Source: Nocardia acididurans (lineage in GTDB: Bacteria; Actinomycetota; Actinomycetes; Mycobacteriales; Mycobacteriaceae). Taken from it: DNA of 64,000 nucleotides. Location: assembly GCF_016741815.1 (NCBI RefSeq), contig NZ_JAERRJ010000007.1, positions 62,001-126,000 on the forward strand. The letters run 5' to 3'. The notes beneath the pieces are model-generated. The model was not told the DNA's origin. It was given only the letters and a program-made list of their open reading frames with translations, and did no database searches. Position numbers and translations under genes: made by a program. Below are positions 33,058 through 41,602 of the stretch, piece by piece. The first letter of the stretch is position 1. Each line of letters begins with the position of its first letter.

Positions 33058-33657
33058 GTGCCGAAACAGGTCGACCACCGAGAACGTCGCGAAACCATCG
33101 CGCGCGCCCTGTGGCGAGTAGTCGAACAACAAGGCTGGTCCCGCGCGACGATGCGCGAGGTCGCCCGTGAGGCGGATGCCTCCCTGGGACAGGTCCAGCA
33201 CTACTTCCGTTCCCGGACAGCGATGCTCGTCTTCGCGATGGAATTCGCCGCCGAACAGACCGCACAGCGCGTCACCCAGGGCCTCGACCGTCTCGGCTCA
33301 CCTCCACACCCGCGAGACGTGCTGCGAGTGACACTCACGGAGATGCTCCCCCTGCACCCCGACGCCCGCGCCACCAGCCGGATGAGCGCCGCCTACACCC
33401 TCGAGGCACTCCACGACCCGGAGCTGCACGAGCAGGCCCGCCTCGGACTCCATGACGGCAGAGCACTCACCGAACGCCTGATCAGGCAGGCGATCACCGA
33501 CGGCCACCTCCCCCCGGATCGTGAACCGGCGATCGAGACGAACCTTCTGCTCGCCCTGACCGGCTTCACCCCGCTGCTCGACTTCGACGTTATCGATCCT
33601 CAGGCCGCGCTGGTGGCCATCGATTACTACCTCGACCGACTCTTCGACTGCACCTGA
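33058..33657 (+). CDS. TetR/AcrR-family transcriptional regulator
   Basis: 199 aa from a GTG at 33058 with GGGAAGGGG upstream; an ATG at 33022 is in frame but lies in the operator. N-terminal HTH: ETIARALWRVVEQQGWSRATMREVAREADASLGQVQHYF. The rest is an all-helical ligand-binding domain (TLTEMLPLHPDARATSRMSAAYTLEAL). By the usual logic of divergent pairs it represses itself and the neighbouring hydrolase. Confidence 0.9.
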   Translation: MPKQVDHRERRETIARALWRVVEQQGWSRATMREVAREADASLGQVQHYFRSRTAMLVFAMEFAAEQTAQRVTQGLDRLGSPPHPRDVLRVTLTEMLPLHPDARATSRMSAAYTLEALHDPELHEQARLGLHDGRALTERLIRQAITDGHLPPDREPAIETNLLLALTGFTPLLDFDVIDPQAALVAIDYYLDRLFDCT

Positions 33658-33718
33658 GGCCGCTCGGGAGTCGAATTCGGCGTGCGGGGTACGTATCTCA
33701 TTCAGATCCGGGTAGCGG

Positions 33719-33928
33719 TCAGCAAGGGATCGGTTGGTCCACGCCGGGGTCGAGGCGGTTGGCCAGGCGGGTTCGGCGCTCGGCGGAGCCGCGCAGGAAT
33801 GCGGCGACGTGTTTGCGCAGGCGGGCCTCGCGCGGCGGCGCATCAGGTAGGACGGGAGCCATGGGCAAGGCCGAATTGGCTTGGGCTCGTAGGGCTTTGA
33901 CGGCCAGATGGCCGGCGATGGGATGCAT
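33719..33928 (-). CDS. Small basic protein downstream of LacI regulator
   Basis: 69 aa with a strong AGGAG box seven bases before the ATG at 33928 and only 20 bases from the LacI stop. Sequence MHPIAGHLAVKALRAQAN then a Pro-rich bend and a basic helix (REARLRKHVAAFLRGSAERR). No domain recognised. The ribosome-binding site and operon position support a real gene of unknown function. Confidence 0.6.
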   Translation of the reverse strand: MHPIAGHLAVKALRAQANSALPMAPVLPDAPPREARLRKHVAAFLRGSAERRTRLANRLDPGVDQPIPC

Positions 33929-33948
33929 GTAGATCTCCTGTACGAGTG

Positions 33949-35004
33949 TCAGCTCCGCATCGGGCCGGTGCTGGAGCGGATGACCAGTTCAGTGGGTAGG
34001 ACGACGCGGTCTTCGGCATAGGACGGATCCAGGAGCATGCGGCCGAGGAGGCGGCCCTTCTCTCGAATCGGCTGGCGGACGGTGGTGAGCCCGATGCTCT
34101 CCGCGGCCGGAATGTCGTCGAACCCGGTGACGGAAATGTCTCGTCCCGGCTCCAAGCCCCGCTGCCGCATCGCCTCGATGACACCGAACGCGAGCACATC
34201 GCCTCCGGCGGCGATCGCGGTCGGCCGATCACGGCGATCGAGAGCCACTGCGGCGGCGGCGATTCCGGATTCGACGGAGTTGTGCCCGCCCGACACAACC
34301 GTCAGACGAGCGTCTGCCCCGATCCCCTCCCGCAGGCCCTGCATCCGCATTCGCGCGTTGTTGTACAGCGCTGTGGCATCGGTGATCTCGTGCGGCACGG
34401 TGGTGGCCCGCCCGGAGTCGACCACCATCGCTATGTGGGTGTGGCCGAGTCTGGCCAGGTACTCGCCGAGTCCACGCATGGCCTCCGCCTCGTCGATCAG
34501 CACGCGTCGCCCAGCAGCGATGTGGTCTTCGGTATGCGCGAACGGCAAGCCGCGGTGCGAAATCACCTCGAGGGCAGGATGTCCGGCGTCGACGCAGTAG
34601 CCGACGACGCCGTCCACGACGGCATTGCGCATGGTTTCGACCGATTCGTGCATGGTTTCCTCGTCCGCCCCCGGTTCGTAACGGGCCAACGGGATGAGCA
34701 GCAGCCCCGTGCGGGTCCGCTCGGCGATCTCACTCAGCCCCGCGAGCAGCCCGACCGCGAACGGGTCGGAGAACGCGTAGGACAGTTGCTCGGTGAGAAG
34801 CAGGCCGATCGCGCCGGCACGGCGGCTGCGCAGTGAACGCGCCGCGGCATGCGGGCCGGAGTAGCCGAGATCGCGCGCCGCCGCGAAAATCCGCTCACGG
34901 ACGTCGGCCGAGAGCTGATCCGGCTTGTTGTAGGCGTTGGACACTGTCGACATCGAGACGCCGACCGCGGCGGCAACGGACTTCATAGTCGCTCCCGAAG
35001 ACAC
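33949..35004 (-). CDS. LacI-family transcriptional regulator
   Basis: 351 aa from a GTG at 35004 with GGAGG upstream; an ATG at 34986 with GGGAG is a close alternative. HTH: ATMKSVAAAVGVSMSTVSNAYNKPDQLS with the minor-groove hinge segment ARDLGYSGPHAAARSLRSRR. A periplasmic-binding-like effector domain follows (IGLLLTEQLSYAFSDPFAVGLLAG, GFDDIPAAESIGLTTVRQP). A 33-bp inverted repeat lies 22 bases upstream, so autoregulation is likely. No sugar or nucleoside transporter is adjacent; its effector is unknown. Confidence 0.92.
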   Translation of the reverse strand: MSSGATMKSVAAAVGVSMSTVSNAYNKPDQLSADVRERIFAAARDLGYSGPHAAARSLRSRRAGAIGLLLTEQLSYAFSDPFAVGLLAGLSEIAERTRTGLLLIPLARYEPGADEETMHESVETMRNAVVDGVVGYCVDAGHPALEVISHRGLPFAHTEDHIAAGRRVLIDEAEAMRGLGEYLARLGHTHIAMVVDSGRATTVPHEITDATALYNNARMRMQGLREGIGADARLTVVSGGHNSVESGIAAAAVALDRRDRPTAIAAGGDVLAFGVIEAMRQRGLEPGRDISVTGFDDIPAAESIGLTTVRQPIREKGRLLGRMLLDPSYAEDRVVLPTELVIRSSTGPMRS

Positions 35005-35025
35005 CTGTGAGCTCCTCCGCACCGT

Positions 35026-35058
35026 CTTCTGTATCGTTCTACTAAAACGATACAGAAG
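35026..35058. promoter_or_regulatory. 33-bp perfect inverted repeat upstream of lacI-type gene
   Basis: Arms CTTCTGTATCGTT and AACGATACAGAAG (13 bases each, perfect) flank a seven-base spacer CTACTAA. It is centred 38 bases upstream of the LacI start. The symmetry and AT-rich core suit an autoregulatory operator; as RNA it would also form a strong hairpin behind the lipoprotein gene. Confidence 0.65.
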
Positions 35059-35145
35059 ACTGCGGGCCAATGCGCAGGGCAAGCGCATCATCAGAACCAT
35101 CGTTCGTCATCCCGGAACGACGGAGAGAGATTTCGACCAGGCGCT

Positions 35146-35610
35146 TCAGGTCCAGCGGGCGCCCGAATAATTGTGATCGACAGCCAGATCCACGCGGTCC
35201 GGGCGGCCGGTGCCCGAGTCGGCGAGGAAGATCATGCAGCCCTCGACCCGCTGGTCGTCCGCGGTCGGGCTTTCTCCCGGCAGGCACTTGTCGAAGTCGC
35301 CCGGCACGGTCAATCGGGCCAGCTGGTTGTCGCCCTGGTACGCCCTGAAGTCGCCATCGGCGGCACCGGCGCCTACCTGCGCATAGTGCACGTAGTACGG
35401 GGTCTGCCCGGCGTACTGCGAGGCGTCCTCGAGGGCGGCGAGGTCGGCATTGCTACCGGCCTCGATCCGGATTACGGCTAGGTTGATATGGCCTTCGGTG
35501 CCGGGCACCTGGGCCATCTCCCCGAACCGCATCCGCTGGTACTCGGGCCCACATCCCGACAGTGCGAAGAGCCCGGCAATGACCGCCAGCCCGATCATGA
35601 AGCGCCGCAT
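35146..35610 (-). CDS. Small lipoprotein of unknown function
   Basis: 154 aa from the ATG at 35610 with GGAGG five bases upstream. Signal peptide and lipobox MIGLAVIAGLFALSGCGPEY (Cys20). The rest is a globular domain with DKCLPGESPTADDQRVEGCMIFLADS; the Cys pair in this stretch could form a disulfide. No domain name assigned. Confidence 0.8.
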   Translation of the reverse strand: MRRFMIGLAVIAGLFALSGCGPEYQRMRFGEMAQVPGTEGHINLAVIRIEAGSNADLAALEDASQYAGQTPYYVHYAQVGAGAADGDFRAYQGDNQLARLTVPGDFDKCLPGESPTADDQRVEGCMIFLADSGTGRPDRVDLAVDHNYSGARWT

Positions 35611-35804
35611 GCCAACCTCCGAGATCGGGCTCGACTGTGCGGAATTCAGCGTACCTTTCCATGGATCCGACCTCGAACCGCAGATGCAATGTCCCCCGGG
35701 TCGGCACGTACAGCACACATTGATGAGTACCCACCGTGATCTGCGGATTTCCGACGATGTGCCGGTGGCCCTGCGGATCTGTCGGTCCGCGATTGCTCGC
35801 CGGG

Positions 35805-36467
35805 TCATTCGGGTTGGACGAGTCCGGTCTCGTAGGCGTAGACGGCGGCCTGGGTGCGGTCACGTAGCCGCAGTTTGTCGAGGATGCGGGCCACGTGCGT
35901 CTTGACGGTCTGGTCCGAGATCACCAGTTCGTGCGCGATCTCGGCGTTGGACAGGCCGCGCGCGACGTGGATGAGGACCTCGGTTTCGCGGGCGGTGAGG
36001 TCGGTGGGCCGCGACGCGTCGGCCGCCCGGTGTGCCGCGGGGCGGCGGGTGAACTGCCCGAGCAGCCGGCGGGTCACCGTGGGGGCGAGCATGGCGTCGC
36101 CGCGGGCGACCGCTCGGACGGCTTCGGCGAGCAGGTGCGCTGAAGCGTCCTTGAGGAGGAATCCGCTGGCACCCAATCGCAGTGCCGTGTAGACGTATTC
36201 GTCGAGATCGAACGTGGTGAGCATGATGATTCGGGCGTTGCTGCCGGTCGCGGCGATGCGGCGGGTGGCTTCCAGTCCGTCGACGCCGGGCATGCGGACA
36301 TCCATCAGCACGATGTCGGGATGCAGCTGTTCGACCGCGGTAACGGCTTCGAGTCCGTCTGTGGCCTGGCCGACGACTTCGAAGCCGGGCTGGGCGTCGA
36401 GCAGTACCACCAGCCCTTCACGGACGAGCCGCTGATCGTCGGCGACCACGATGCGGACAACGCTCAT
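35805..36467 (-). CDS. NarL/FixJ-type response regulator
   Basis: 220 aa starting at an ATG overlapping the sensor kinase stop (ATGA). Receiver domain with Asp in HPDIVLMDVRMPGVDG, acidic pocket VVADDQ and a Lys/Thr pair (LLKDAS, MLTTFD). C-terminal LuxR-type HTH: LTARETEVLIHVARGLSNAEIAHELVIS. Pairs with the adjacent kinase and probably controls the ABC transporter genes behind it. Confidence 0.94.
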   Translation of the reverse strand: MSVVRIVVADDQRLVREGLVVLLDAQPGFEVVGQATDGLEAVTAVEQLHPDIVLMDVRMPGVDGLEATRRIAATGSNARIIMLTTFDLDEYVYTALRLGASGFLLKDASAHLLAEAVRAVARGDAMLAPTVTRRLLGQFTRRPAAHRAADASRPTDLTARETEVLIHVARGLSNAEIAHELVISDQTVKTHVARILDKLRLRDRTQAAVYAYETGLVQPE

Positions 36468-37627
36468 GGCCGCGGCTCCTCGATGGGCAGGCTGGCGTGG
36501 ACCCGGAACTGGCTGTCGATCATGTCGGCGGTGAGCGTTCCGCCGCACGCCGCTGCCCGCTCGCGCATGCCGATCAGCCCGTGTCCGGCTTCTGGCGTCG
36601 CTCCGGATCCGGCTGTCGCGGGGTTGTCGAGGTCGAGGTGAATGTGGCTGTCATCTCGGTGAATTCGCACGGTGAGAGGTGCGCCCGGTGCGTGCCGGAC
36701 GGCATTGCTGCACGCTTCCTGCACGATCCGGTACATCGTCAACCCGATACCCGCGGGGGTGGCCGAGAAGTCGCCGTTCATGTCCAGCTCGATCGGTGTG
36801 CCGGTGGCGCGCACCGATTCGATCAGGGCGGGGATGTCGGGCACGGAAGGTTGTGGCGCCGCACCGGTGTCCTCGGAGCGCAGCACGCCGAGAATCCGGC
36901 GCATCTCTCCCATCGCGGTCGCAGCGCTGTCGCGGATAGCGGCGAAAGTTTGTGGCGCGGTATCGGGTTCACGGTATTGGGCGGCTTCGGCCTGAATCGC
37001 GATCACCGACATATGGTGTGCCACCACATCGTGCAGTTCTCGCGCGATCCGGGTCCGCTCCTCCAGCAACGCGGCCCGCTGTTGTTCCCGCCGGACCGCC
37101 TGCTGTTCAGCACGCAGTCGGCTCTGCGCGGCCGCCAGCGCGCGCAGAGCCGCGCCGGCCACCAGCACGAGCGCCGCCAACACCGTGACCTCGACCAGAT
37201 CGGCGAGCCATGCGGGCGGGCGAAGCGCAGCGGCGAGCAGGACCGCGATCACCACAGTTCCCACCCAGTAGACAAGGAGGCTGCGCACCGGCGCGTGGAG
37301 GGCGAGCATGCCCAGGACCAGCAGGTAGCTGTTGCCCATCGCGTCGACCCACCAGGTCTCGGTCCACCAGGAGGCCAGCACGATCGCGGTAATAGACCCC
37401 GCCCAGGCCGGGGAGGGCAGCCGGGCCGCCACCACGAGCGCCAAGGCTTGGGCCAAGGCCAGTCCGATCGCCTGCCGGTTCGACAACCCGGTGTCCGACA
37501 TCAGGGTATGGAGAACTATCGCGAACATCGCCGCCGCGAACAGCACCAGGATCGCGGACACGCCCGCTCGCCCCCAGCGGGGACGGGATACATCCGCTGC
37601 GGTCAACTCGAAAACGCCTGTGCCCAT
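36464..37627 (-). CDS. Two-component sensor histidine kinase (HisKA_3 / HPK7)
   Basis: 387 aa from the ATG at 37627. About five N-terminal membrane segments (30-50, 65-80, 95-115, 120-140, 150-175), then the phosphorylation site ARELHDVVAHHMSVIAIQAE and an HATPase domain (VQEACSNAVRHAPG, GHGLIGMRERA). No large extracellular domain, so the stimulus is probably sensed in or near the membrane. The start lacks a close ribosome-binding site (GGAGGAG is 17 bases off), so a nearby alternative start is possible. Confidence 0.93.
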   Translation of the reverse strand: MGTGVFELTAADVSRPRWGRAGVSAILVLFAAAMFAIVLHTLMSDTGLSNRQAIGLALAQALALVVAARLPSPAWAGSITAIVLASWWTETWWVDAMGNSYLLVLGMLALHAPVRSLLVYWVGTVVIAVLLAAALRPPAWLADLVEVTVLAALVLVAGAALRALAAAQSRLRAEQQAVRREQQRAALLEERTRIARELHDVVAHHMSVIAIQAEAAQYREPDTAPQTFAAIRDSAATAMGEMRRILGVLRSEDTGAAPQPSVPDIPALIESVRATGTPIELDMNGDFSATPAGIGLTMYRIVQEACSNAVRHAPGAPLTVRIHRDDSHIHLDLDNPATAGSGATPEAGHGLIGMRERAAACGGTLTADMIDSQFRVHASLPIEEPRP

Positions 37628-37719
37628 GTCGGAAACCGGTCTCTCCTCCTCGCAGTCAGTCTGCCGCGGCGAAAGTGAGTGTGGCTCACAGGTTTCCGGC
37701 AGGGGTTGCCACCTCGGGC

Positions 37720-38499
37720 TCACAGGTCGATGCGGTCGAACACCCGCCTGGCCATCGACAATGCGCCGAGCGCGCCCGCTACCACGACTGCCAAACGCGG
37801 CCAGCCGCCCAATGTTCCCATGATCTGCGGTGCGGCATCCGAACTCTGCGACAGCTTTGCCACGACCGCGCTCGGCGCACCCACCGTCAGCCATTTGTGC
37901 AGATCACCGAAAGCCTGCGCGGCGCTGATCTGCGGCACGATGAGATACCCGCCCACCACGGCGACCGCGCCGGCCGAATTGCGCAGCAGCACACCGAAAG
38001 CCACACCCGACAGCGCGACCGCAGGGAAACAGCAGACTATCCCGAGAATTCCCGGAAATACCTGTCCGGCAGCGTATTCCGGCGATTCGATCACCGCACG
38101 GCCGACGAGATAAGCGGCAGTGGTGGCGACCAACCCGAGCGGGATCGACACGAGCACGACCACCAGCGCCTTCGCGGCCAGTACCAGATCGCGCCGCGGC
38201 GACGCCGCCAGTACCGGCCGGATGGTGCCGGACCCGAACTCGGTGGTGACGATCAGCGCGCTCCAGGCCCCGACCACCGCCAGCGCCATCGAAGTGCCGG
38301 TCAGCGCCGCACCGAGCACCGTGTCCTCGGGTTCCAGGCTGCCGGTCGAGCCCACCACCGCGGCGAGCAGCGGCGGAATGATCAGTGCCAGCACGGGTAA
38401 CAGTCGCAGCGTGCGGGCCGAGCGTATTTTGATCAGCTCCGACCGCATCAGGTCGCGCACGATCTCGCCGGTGTGGATGGATGGCAGCGGGGTCGTCAT
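37720..38499 (-). CDS. ABC transporter permease
   Basis: 259 aa with six predicted TM segments (about 33-50, 65-90, 105-130, 145-165, 175-195, 230-250) and no periplasmic domain. An N-terminal amphipathic segment MRSELIKIRSARTLRLLPV is typical of ABC-2-type drug or bacitracin exporters. The start overlaps the ATPase stop, and the gene precedes the two-component kinase on the same strand (37627), so a four-gene export/sensing unit is likely. Confidence 0.9.
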   Translation of the reverse strand: MTTPLPSIHTGEIVRDLMRSELIKIRSARTLRLLPVLALIIPPLLAAVVGSTGSLEPEDTVLGAALTGTSMALAVVGAWSALIVTTEFGSGTIRPVLAASPRRDLVLAAKALVVVLVSIPLGLVATTAAYLVGRAVIESPEYAAGQVFPGILGIVCCFPAVALSGVAFGVLLRNSAGAVAVVGGYLIVPQISAAQAFGDLHKWLTVGAPSAVVAKLSQSSDAAPQIMGTLGGWPRLAVVVAGALGALSMARRVFDRIDL

Positions 38500-39455
38500 G
38501 CGTTCTCCCAGTGTTGATGACGGTACTGCTGGTGTGCGGCCACGAGTTCGGTGAACACGTCCTCCACCGACGCCTGCACCGGAGTCAACTCCTCGAGCAC
38601 AATGGCGTGTTCGAGCGCCAACCGGCCGATCTCACGCGCCGAAACCCCGCGCACGACGCCGATCTCGCCATGAATATCGGCTCGCGCACCCAGAACAGCC
38701 GACAGCACATTCAGCCTTTCCCCGCGCACTCGCACCACGGATTCGCCACGGCGAGAGACGAATTCACCGATCGGCTCGTCGGCGAGCAGTCGGCCGGCCC
38801 CGATCACCAGCAGGTGGTCGGCGACCAGTTCCATCTCGCTCATGAGATGACTCGACAGCAGCACGGTGCGGCCCTCGTCGGCCATCGACCGCAGCAACCG
38901 CCTGATCCAACGAATGCCCTCGGTGTCCAATCCGTTCATCGGCTCGTCCAGAATCAGCACCCCCGGATCCCCCAGGAGCGCCGCCGCGATTCCGAGTCGC
39001 TGACGCATCCCCAGCGAGAACCCGCCGACCCGTCGCCCGGAGACATCGGCCAACCCCACCACGCCCAGCACTTCATCGACCCGCTGACGCCGAATGCCGT
39101 TGCCCGCGGCCAGCATTGCCAGATGTGCCGCAGCCGTGCGACCGGCGAGCACATCACCGGCATCCAACACCGCCCCGACGACATGCAGCGACCGCGCCAG
39201 ATCCCGGAATCGCAGCCCACCAACAGTCACAGTGCCGCGCGTCGGCGTATCGAGCCCCAGAATCAATCGCATGGTCGTCGACTTCCCCGATCCGTTCGGG
39301 CCGAGAAATCCGGTCACTCGGCCCGGACCGACGCGGAAGCTCACCTCGTCGACGGCTGCTGTCCGGCCGTAGTGTTTGGTCAAACCCTGCGCGTCGATCA
39401 CGATTCGACCGTAGGTCCGTGCCGGGTATCCGCACATCACTCCACGGAGCGGCAT
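38496..39455 (-). CDS. ABC transporter ATP-binding protein
   Basis: 319 aa from the ATG at 39455 (GGGGGA upstream); a GTG immediately before IDAQGLTKHYG is another possible start. Walker A GPNGSGKSTTM, signature FSLGMRQRLG, Walker B GVLILDEPMNGLD and H-loop LLSSHLM are all intact. The C-terminal part is typical of DrrA/CcmA-type drug exporters. It pairs with the six-TM permease. No NRPS or PKS target is next to it. Confidence 0.93.
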   Translation of the reverse strand: MPLRGVMCGYPARTYGRIVIDAQGLTKHYGRTAAVDEVSFRVGPGRVTGFLGPNGSGKSTTMRLILGLDTPTRGTVTVGGLRFRDLARSLHVVGAVLDAGDVLAGRTAAAHLAMLAAGNGIRRQRVDEVLGVVGLADVSGRRVGGFSLGMRQRLGIAAALLGDPGVLILDEPMNGLDTEGIRWIRRLLRSMADEGRTVLLSSHLMSEMELVADHLLVIGAGRLLADEPIGEFVSRRGESVVRVRGERLNVLSAVLGARADIHGEIGVVRGVSAREIGRLALEHAIVLEELTPVQASVEDVFTELVAAHQQYRHQHWENA

Positions 39456-39612
39456 TCGGATATCCCCCGTACAGGTGATCACGCGCGACTCGCCACCGCT
39501 GACAATCGGCCTCGGCTCGACACGGATACACCTATCGGCATCACGTGACTGCATGGACCCCATTCCGGGGCAGATTCGATCCAAGACAATGACTGAAGTA
39601 GCGTGCCGTCAC

Positions 39613-40374
39613 ATGAGCAATGATCTCGAGGGCAAGGGCGCGCTGGTCAGTGGGGCGAGCCGGGGTATCGGTTTCGCGGTGGCCGCGGAGTTGGTGGGGC
39701 GCGGCGCGAATGTGCTGATCACGGCGCGCAAGCAGGACGCTCTGGACGAGGCGGCTGAGAAGCTGCGCGCCCTGGGTGGCGGGAAAGTTGTTGCGGTGGC
39801 CGGGAATTCGGGGGATACGGAGGCTCGGGCCGCGCAGGTTGCCACCGCTGTGGCGGAGTTCGGGTCACTGGATGTTCTGGTGAACAATACGGGGATCAAT
39901 CCGGTGTACGGGTCGCTGATGGATGCTGATCTGGATGCCGTGCGGAAGATCTTCGACGTCAATGTGGTCGCTGCGCTGGGGTATGTGCAGGAGGCTTACA
40001 AGGCGTGGATGCGGGATCACGGTGGGGCCGTGGTGAATCTGGCCAGTGTGGCCGGGATTCGGTCTACCGGCGTGATCGGGGCGTATGGGGCTTCGAAGGC
40101 GGCGTTGATTCGGCTGACCGAGGAGCTGGCCTGGCAGTTGGGGCCGACGATTCGAGTGAACGCGGTGGCGCCGGGCGTGGTGAAGACCAAGTTCGCGGAT
40201 GCGCTGTACTCGGCGGATGAAGAGGCGGCGGCCAATGCGTATCCGATGAAGCGGCTGGGTGCGCCGGAGGACGTGGCGGGGCTGGTGGCGTTCCTGGTGT
40301 CGGATCAGGCGGCGTGGATCACCGGGGAGACCGTGCGCGTCGACGGTGGCCTGCTGGCTACCGGCGGCATCTGA
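39613..40374 (+). CDS. Short-chain dehydrogenase/reductase (SDR)
   Basis: 253 aa from the ATG at 39613. Classical SDR: VSGASRGIGFAVAAELVGRG (cofactor site), NNTGINPV, catalytic Ser in VNLASVAGI and YxxxK in GAYGASKAAL; C-terminal SDQAAWITGETVRVDGG. The third Ala in GRGANVLITARK would prefer NADP(H). Substrate unknown. Convergent with terC and separated from it by a strong terminator. Confidence 0.9.
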   Translation: MSNDLEGKGALVSGASRGIGFAVAAELVGRGANVLITARKQDALDEAAEKLRALGGGKVVAVAGNSGDTEARAAQVATAVAEFGSLDVLVNNTGINPVYGSLMDADLDAVRKIFDVNVVAALGYVQEAYKAWMRDHGGAVVNLASVAGIRSTGVIGAYGASKAALIRLTEELAWQLGPTIRVNAVAPGVVKTKFADALYSADEEAAANAYPMKRLGAPEDVAGLVAFLVSDQAAWITGETVRVDGGLLATGGI

Positions 40375-40393
40375 ATCGAGTTGTAGGACAAGC

Positions 40394-40436
40394 ATATCGG
40401 CGGGGTCGCGGCGTTGCGCCACGACCCCGCCGATAT
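40394..40436. terminator. Strong hairpin terminator between convergent genes
   Basis: A 15-bp perfect stem (ATATCGGCGGGGTCG / CGACCCCGCCGATAT) with a 13-base loop. Lies between the stops of the SDR and TerC-like genes and can serve both. Confidence 0.85.
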
Positions 40437-40441
40437 CTGTC

Positions 40442-41407
40442 TCAGCGGTCGGCGGGTTCGGTTGCCGCCTGTTTCCGGGAGGCGAGGAGGCTGGTGATGG
40501 TGGTGATCACCAGGACGCCGCAGATGACGCCCAAAGACAGCGGGGTGGAGATCTCGGGGGTGTCCACGCCGGACTCGTGCAGTGCGTGCAGCACCAGTTT
40601 GACGCCGATGAAGCCGAGGATCACCGACAGGCCGTAGCTGAGGTGCACGAGCTTCTTCAGCAGTCCGCCGAGCAGGAAGTACAGCTGGCGCAGGCCCATC
40701 AGCGCGAAGGCGTTGGCGGTGAAGACGATGTAGGGGTCCTGGGTCAGGCCGAAGATCGCCGGGATGGAGTCGAGGGCGAACAGGATGTCGGTGGTGCCGA
40801 TCGCGAGCATGACAACCATGAGCGGGGTCAGCACCCGCTTGCCGTTGCTCTCGATGAAGAGTTTGGTGCCGTGGTAGCGGTCGGCGACACCGAACTTCTG
40901 CTCGATGGACTTCAGTAGCCGGTTCTCTTCGAACTCCTCGTCCTCTTCCTCGGCTCTGGCCTCCTTGATGAGCTTCCACGCGGTGTAGATGAGGAATGCG
41001 CCGAAGATGTAGAACACCCACGAGAAGCTGGAGATCATCGCCGCGCCCGCGCCGATGAAGACCGCGCGCAGAGCCAGGGCGATGAGCACGCCGAACAGCA
41101 GCACACGCTGCTGCAGGTGCGAGGGCACCGAGAACTTCGCCATGATCAGCACGAAGACGAACAGGTTGTCGACGCTGAGCGACTTCTCGGTAATGAATCC
41201 GGCGAAGAACTCGGTCGAGGCTTGCGCTTCGCCGAAGGCGAGCAGGCCCAGGCCGAAGGCGACCGCGAGCGCGATCCACACCACCGTCCAGATGCCGGCT
41301 TCGCGCATCGACACGTCGTGGGGTTTGCGGCCGATGAAGAAGTCGGCGGCGATGAGCACCCCTAAGCCGACGACGGTGAGCACCCAAACGGTTAACGAAA
41401 CATCCAC
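40442..41407 (-). CDS. TerC-family integral membrane protein (Alx/TerC type)
   Basis: 321 aa from a GTG at 41407 with GGAGG upstream. Nine or so TM segments. Conserved acidic metal-binding positions sit in the membrane: EKSLSVDNLFVFVLIM and TTDILFALDSIPAIFGL. An acidic cytosolic loop (EARAEEEDEEFEENR) is typical. TerC proteins are linked to tellurite resistance and to metal (Mn) handling. No ter genes are adjacent. No yybP-ykoY riboswitch was recognised upstream. Confidence 0.92.
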   Translation of the reverse strand: MDVSLTVWVLTVVGLGVLIAADFFIGRKPHDVSMREAGIWTVVWIALAVAFGLGLLAFGEAQASTEFFAGFITEKSLSVDNLFVFVLIMAKFSVPSHLQQRVLLFGVLIALALRAVFIGAGAAMISSFSWVFYIFGAFLIYTAWKLIKEARAEEEDEEFEENRLLKSIEQKFGVADRYHGTKLFIESNGKRVLTPLMVVMLAIGTTDILFALDSIPAIFGLTQDPYIVFTANAFALMGLRQLYFLLGGLLKKLVHLSYGLSVILGFIGVKLVLHALHESGVDTPEISTPLSLGVICGVLVITTITSLLASRKQAATEPADR

Positions 41408-41533
41408 TGCGTACGCCTCCGGGGGCAGATCGCTACAACACCAGCAAACGGGATCGGCCCCACCGCGCTCGAGGCTACGGGGGGCCGCCACCAAGGTAAA
41501 GGAATTCCCAAATTTAAGCCAGTGAATGCCCAA

Positions 41534-41560
41534 GGCTCACCGAAACGATCACGGTGAGCC
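41534..41560. terminator. Hairpin terminator behind proline-rich membrane protein gene
   Basis: A 9-bp perfect stem GGCTCACCG / CGGTGAGCC with a nine-base loop lies 43 bases downstream of the stop of the gene at 41603-42544 (minus strand) and upstream of the TerC start. It separates the two transcripts. Confidence 0.78.
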
Positions 41561-41602
41561 GAGGCCACGGAACACGCGCCCGGATCGTCTCGCCGCGCGA
41601 CG

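Noticed and set aside
41408..41533. yybP-ykoY (manganese) riboswitch upstream of TerC-like gene
   Set aside because: Looked for because TerC/Alx genes often have it, but no matching motif pattern is visible in the leader.
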